A stretch of 64,000 bases of DNA from Firmicutes bacterium CAG:882 (lineage in GTDB: Bacteria; Bacillota; Clostridia; Lachnospirales; Lachnospiraceae), in NCBI GenBank assembly GCA_000435595.1, contig FR895425.1, positions 26,484 through 90,483 of the forward strand, read 5' to 3'. A program made the position numbers and the translations under genes. Shown here piece by piece: positions 61,058 to 64,000 of the stretch (position 1 is the first letter of the stretch; every line of letters begins with the position of its first letter). The notes below the pieces were generated by a model. That model was not told the origin of the DNA and searched no databases. It saw only the letters and a list, made by a program, of their open reading frames with translations.

Positions 61058-63059
61058 GACGACCAGAATAAAGGAACTTATTGAGATATTAAATGAGGCA
61101 GGCAGGGCATACTACGCGGGCGATAAGGAGCTTATGACCAATTTTGAGTACGATGCGCTCTATGATGAGCTTGTGGCACTCGAAGAGGAAACAGGGATAG
61201 TCATGTCGGACAGTCCTACGCAGCATGTCGGGTATGAGACCGTGAGCGAGCTGCCTAAGGAGGAGCATGCCGCACCGATGCTGAGTCTTGACAAGACCAA
61301 GTCGGTCGATGCGCTCGCGGCTTTTGCGGGGGAACATAAATGCCTTCTTTCATGGAAGCTTGATGGACTCACGGTGGTTCTCACCTACGAGAAAGGTGAG
61401 TTAGTCAAGGCGGTCACGAGAGGAAACGGCTACATCGGTGAGGTAATTACGGCAAACGCCAGAACCTTCAAGAACCTTCCCACAAAGATTTCCTATCAGG
61501 GGAGGCTGGTCATAAGAGGCGAGGCGATAATCACCTACTCAGATTTTGAGCGTATCAATGCGCTCATTACTGAGGAGGGGGAAAAATATAAAAATCCGAG
61601 AAATCTATGTAGCGGCTCCGTAAGACAGCTAAACAGTGAGATTACGGCTAAAAGGAATGTAAGACTCAAGGCTTTTGCACTAATATCGGCGGTTAATCCG
61701 GAGACGAATGAGCCAGATGTCGATTTCGGCAATTCCAAGGAGGCACAGTTTAACTGGCTTAGGAGTCAGGGCTTTGATACGGTGGATTTTCGTGTGGTCG
61801 ATGAGAAAAACATGGCGGAGGCGGTTGAATACTTCGCACATGAGGTCGAGAAGAACGATTTTCCGTCGGACGGACTTGTGCTCACCTACGACGATATCGC
61901 TTATGGCGAGAGTCTCGGACGCACCGCAAAATTCCCGCGACACTCCATCGCGTTTAAGTGGAAGGACGAACTTGTTGACACGAAGCTTATTGAGATAGAG
62001 TGGAGTGCCTCGAGAACGGGACTTATCAATCCGGTTGCAATTTTTGAGCCGGTTGAGATTGAGGGAACAACCGTGTCGAGAGCGAGCGTTCATAATGTAA
62101 GTATACTGAAATCCTTAGGACTTGGTATAGGTGATACGATATCCGTATACAAGGCTAATATGATTATTCCGCAGATTGCTAAAGTAGTGAAGAAAGCGGA
62201 GGGCACGGATAAGAAGGACGACGGAGAGGTTGCTATACCTGATACCTGCCCGGTATGCGGAGGAAGGACGCAGCTGCGAAGCCAGAACGATGCTCTCAGC
62301 CTCTACTGCACGAACCCTGACTGTCAGGCAAAACAGGTAAAGAGCTTCGAACTTCTCGTCTCGCGGGATGCGTTAAATATTGATGGAATATCAGAAGCAA
62401 CCCTTGAAAAATTCATAGATGATGGTATGATTAAAACATACGCCGATATATATCACCTTGACAGGTACAAGGAGCGTATCTGCACGATGGAGGGCTTTGG
62501 CGAGAAGTCCTATGACAATATGATTTCCTCCGTTGAAAAGTCCAGGGATGCGCAGATAAGCAGATTTATATATGCGCTCGGAATACCGGGTGTTGGCGTT
62601 GCCAATGCAAAGCTTATATGCAGACATTTTGACAGCAGGCTTGATGAAATAATTAATGCGGATGAAAATGAGCTTATGAGCATAGATGGAATCGGTGCCG
62701 TGATTGCAGGAGATATTGTAAAATATTTTGCGGATGAAAAGAAGCGCGGCAATGCGTCAGCACTGGCTGCCGAACTCAGGCTTATACCTGAGGAGAAGGC
62801 GGATTTAAGCTCTGATATTGCCGGAAAAACATTTGTAATAACCGGGTCAGTCGAACATTTTGCCAACAGAAATGAAGTCAAAGCTCTTATTGAGAGCCTT
62901 GGAGGCAAGGTGGCGGGAAGTGTCAGCTCTAAGACCGATTACCTGATTAATAATGATACAACAAGCAATTCTTCCAAAAATCAGAAGGCAAAGGAACTTG
63001 GCATTCCGATTATATCTGAGGAAGATCTCATAAACATGACAGGAAAGAGGAATGACTAA
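61050..63059 (+). CDS. ligA: NAD-dependent DNA ligase
   Basis: 669 residues. The adenylated lysine is Lys103 in SWKLDGLTVVLTY. The adenylation domain, OB-fold, zinc finger (CPVCGG plus CTNPDCQAK), HhH region (ALGIPGVGVANAKLI) and C-terminal BRCT domain (GKTFVITGSVEHFANRNEV) are all present. Essential for Okazaki fragment joining. It overlaps rluF and its stop overlaps the metA start by one base (TAATG). Confidence 0.96.
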   Translation: MDKTTRIKELIEILNEAGRAYYAGDKELMTNFEYDALYDELVALEEETGIVMSDSPTQHVGYETVSELPKEEHAAPMLSLDKTKSVDALAAFAGEHKCLLSWKLDGLTVVLTYEKGELVKAVTRGNGYIGEVITANARTFKNLPTKISYQGRLVIRGEAIITYSDFERINALITEEGEKYKNPRNLCSGSVRQLNSEITAKRNVRLKAFALISAVNPETNEPDVDFGNSKEAQFNWLRSQGFDTVDFRVVDEKNMAEAVEYFAHEVEKNDFPSDGLVLTYDDIAYGESLGRTAKFPRHSIAFKWKDELVDTKLIEIEWSASRTGLINPVAIFEPVEIEGTTVSRASVHNVSILKSLGLGIGDTISVYKANMIIPQIAKVVKKAEGTDKKDDGEVAIPDTCPVCGGRTQLRSQNDALSLYCTNPDCQAKQVKSFELLVSRDALNIDGISEATLEKFIDDGMIKTYADIYHLDRYKERICTMEGFGEKSYDNMISSVEKSRDAQISRFIYALGIPGVGVANAKLICRHFDSRLDEIINADENELMSIDGIGAVIAGDIVKYFADEKKRGNASALAAELRLIPEEKADLSSDIAGKTFVITGSVEHFANRNEVKALIESLGGKVAGSVSSKTDYLINNDTTSNSSKNQKAKELGIPIISEEDLINMTGKRND

Positions 63060-63964
63060 TGCCAATCAGAATACAGAATGACCTGCCTGCGAGGGCGGTT
63101 CTTGAAGATGAAAATATATTTGTGATGGATGAGAACAGAGCTCTATCGCAGGACATAAGACCGCTTGAGGTGCTCATACTTAATCTTATGCCAATCAAGC
63201 AGGACACGGAGCTTCAGCTTTTAAGAGCACTTTCTAACACGCCGCTGCAGCTCAACATTACATTCCTTCAGCTTGAGTCGCATGTATCTAAGAATACATC
63301 GGCTTCACATCTTAACCAGTTCTACCTGACCTTCAGTGAGATAAAAGACAGAAATTTTGACGGACTTATAATAACCGGGGCTCCGGTTGAGCAGATGGAA
63401 TTCGAGGAGGTAACATACTGGGACGAGCTTGTTAAGATAATGGACTGGTCTGACAAGCATGTAACCTCAACGCTGCATATCTGCTGGGGTGCACAGGCGG
63501 GACTATATCATCACTACGGAATACACAAGGAGCTGCTGGCTAAGAAAGCATTCGGTATTTTTGAACATAAGGTTTTAAACCGCAAGGTGCCTCTTGTCAG
63601 AGGCTTTGACGATTATTTCTATGCACCTCACTCACGCCATACGACCGTATCTAAGTCCGATATCTTAGCCGACGCAAGACTTCAGATACTTGCTGAGTCT
63701 GACGAGGTTGGGGTGTTCATCGTCCTCGCAGAGGGAGGAAAGCGCATTTTCGTCATGGGACATCCTGAGTATGACCGGGTGACACTCGATGCAGAGTATA
63801 AGCGCGACCTCGGAAAAGGGCTGCCTATAGATATGCCGCATAACTACTACACGGACGGTGATGTCAATTCTAAGCCGCGTCTTACATGGAGAGCACATGC
63901 GAACAACCTGTATACGAACTGGATCAATTATTATGTATATCAGGTTACGCCGTATATTCTGTAA
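63059..63964 (+). CDS. metA: Homoserine O-acetyltransferase (MetA family)
   Basis: 301 residues, class I glutamine-amidotransferase-like fold. Catalytic Cys142 is in TLHICWGAQAG, with the histidine-glutamate pair in VMGHPEYDR. Residue 111 is Glu (ITGAPVEQMEFEEV); in this family Glu111 was linked to acetyl-CoA use and Gly111 (as in E. coli) to succinyl-CoA, so the product is probably O-acetylhomoserine. It starts methionine synthesis. Starts on the last base of the ligA stop. Confidence 0.93.
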   Translation: MPIRIQNDLPARAVLEDENIFVMDENRALSQDIRPLEVLILNLMPIKQDTELQLLRALSNTPLQLNITFLQLESHVSKNTSASHLNQFYLTFSEIKDRNFDGLIITGAPVEQMEFEEVTYWDELVKIMDWSDKHVTSTLHICWGAQAGLYHHYGIHKELLAKKAFGIFEHKVLNRKVPLVRGFDDYFYAPHSRHTTVSKSDILADARLQILAESDEVGVFIVLAEGGKRIFVMGHPEYDRVTLDAEYKRDLGKGLPIDMPHNYYTDGDVNSKPRLTWRAHANNLYTNWINYYVYQVTPYIL

Positions 63965-64000
63965 TTAAGGTTTTGAACGCAGAATAAGCAATCCCCCGCT

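Overview
The window reads as a chromosome segment of an anaerobic Firmicute, most likely a Lachnospiraceae member (Clostridia), possibly Lachnospira-like. Support comes from strong GGAGG ribosome binding sites, modest GC content, small families common in that group (DUF1540, DUF1292, DUF5688, Rex, an EF-P/alr/MazF neighbourhood), a B12 riboswitch operon, and a pectin methylesterase and GH28 polygalacturonase pair without signal peptides. The species assignment is inference; no rRNA gene is present.

Region 1 (1-12.4 kb) is a defence island. A 5'-truncated unknown protein is followed by a cysteine desulfurase, a DUF262/DUF1524 (GmrSD/SspE-like) protein, a 50-residue ORF, a DndD-like SMC/Rad50-type ATPase and an unrecognised 173-residue protein, packed as one operon. 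This looks like a variant of the Dnd/Ssp DNA phosphorothioation-restriction systems, but no DndC/SspD-type sulfurtransferase lies in view. Directly after it is a complete type II-C CRISPR-Cas locus: tracrRNA with its own promoter and terminator, cas9, cas1, cas2 and a minimal array of two 36-bp repeats and one 30-bp spacer. The array is read from the minus strand, and each repeat ends in an extended -10 promoter, so crRNA could be transcribed from inside the repeat.

Region 2 (12.5-27 kb) holds a Na/Pi symporter homologue, a rhomboid protease, an XRE regulator, a LysR regulator divergent from leuCD, an unusual AP2/HNH-like protein, a SleB-type wall hydrolase, thrC, and a type IIA topoisomerase pair (ParE/ParC-like). 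The two topoisomerase genes are separated by a highly structured 190-bp spacer.

Region 3 (27-46 kb) has a lactonase and a B12-riboswitch-controlled pair (transcobalamin-like DUF4430 protein plus ECF S component). Next come a DUF1624 membrane protein, DUF1540, a UvrD-type helicase, DUF1292, an Lrp regulator, maf, a HAD phosphatase, a parvulin-type lipoprotein and signal peptidase I. CIRCE-preceded htpG, a heterodimeric ABC exporter, a chemoreceptor and dUTPase complete the region.

Region 4 (46-64 kb) contains tRNA-Leu(AAG), nrdG, the divergent pectinesterase/GH28 pair, an ABC-F protein and rex. It then has a 306-bp non-coding palindromic element with a 7-bp target duplication, inserted at the edge of a dispersed composite repeat (second copy next to tRNA-Leu). 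A housekeeping run follows: coiled-coil protein, nnr, alr, a solitary MazF, efp, DUF5688, tRNA-Arg(CCG), a lipoprotein, rluF-like, ligA and metA.
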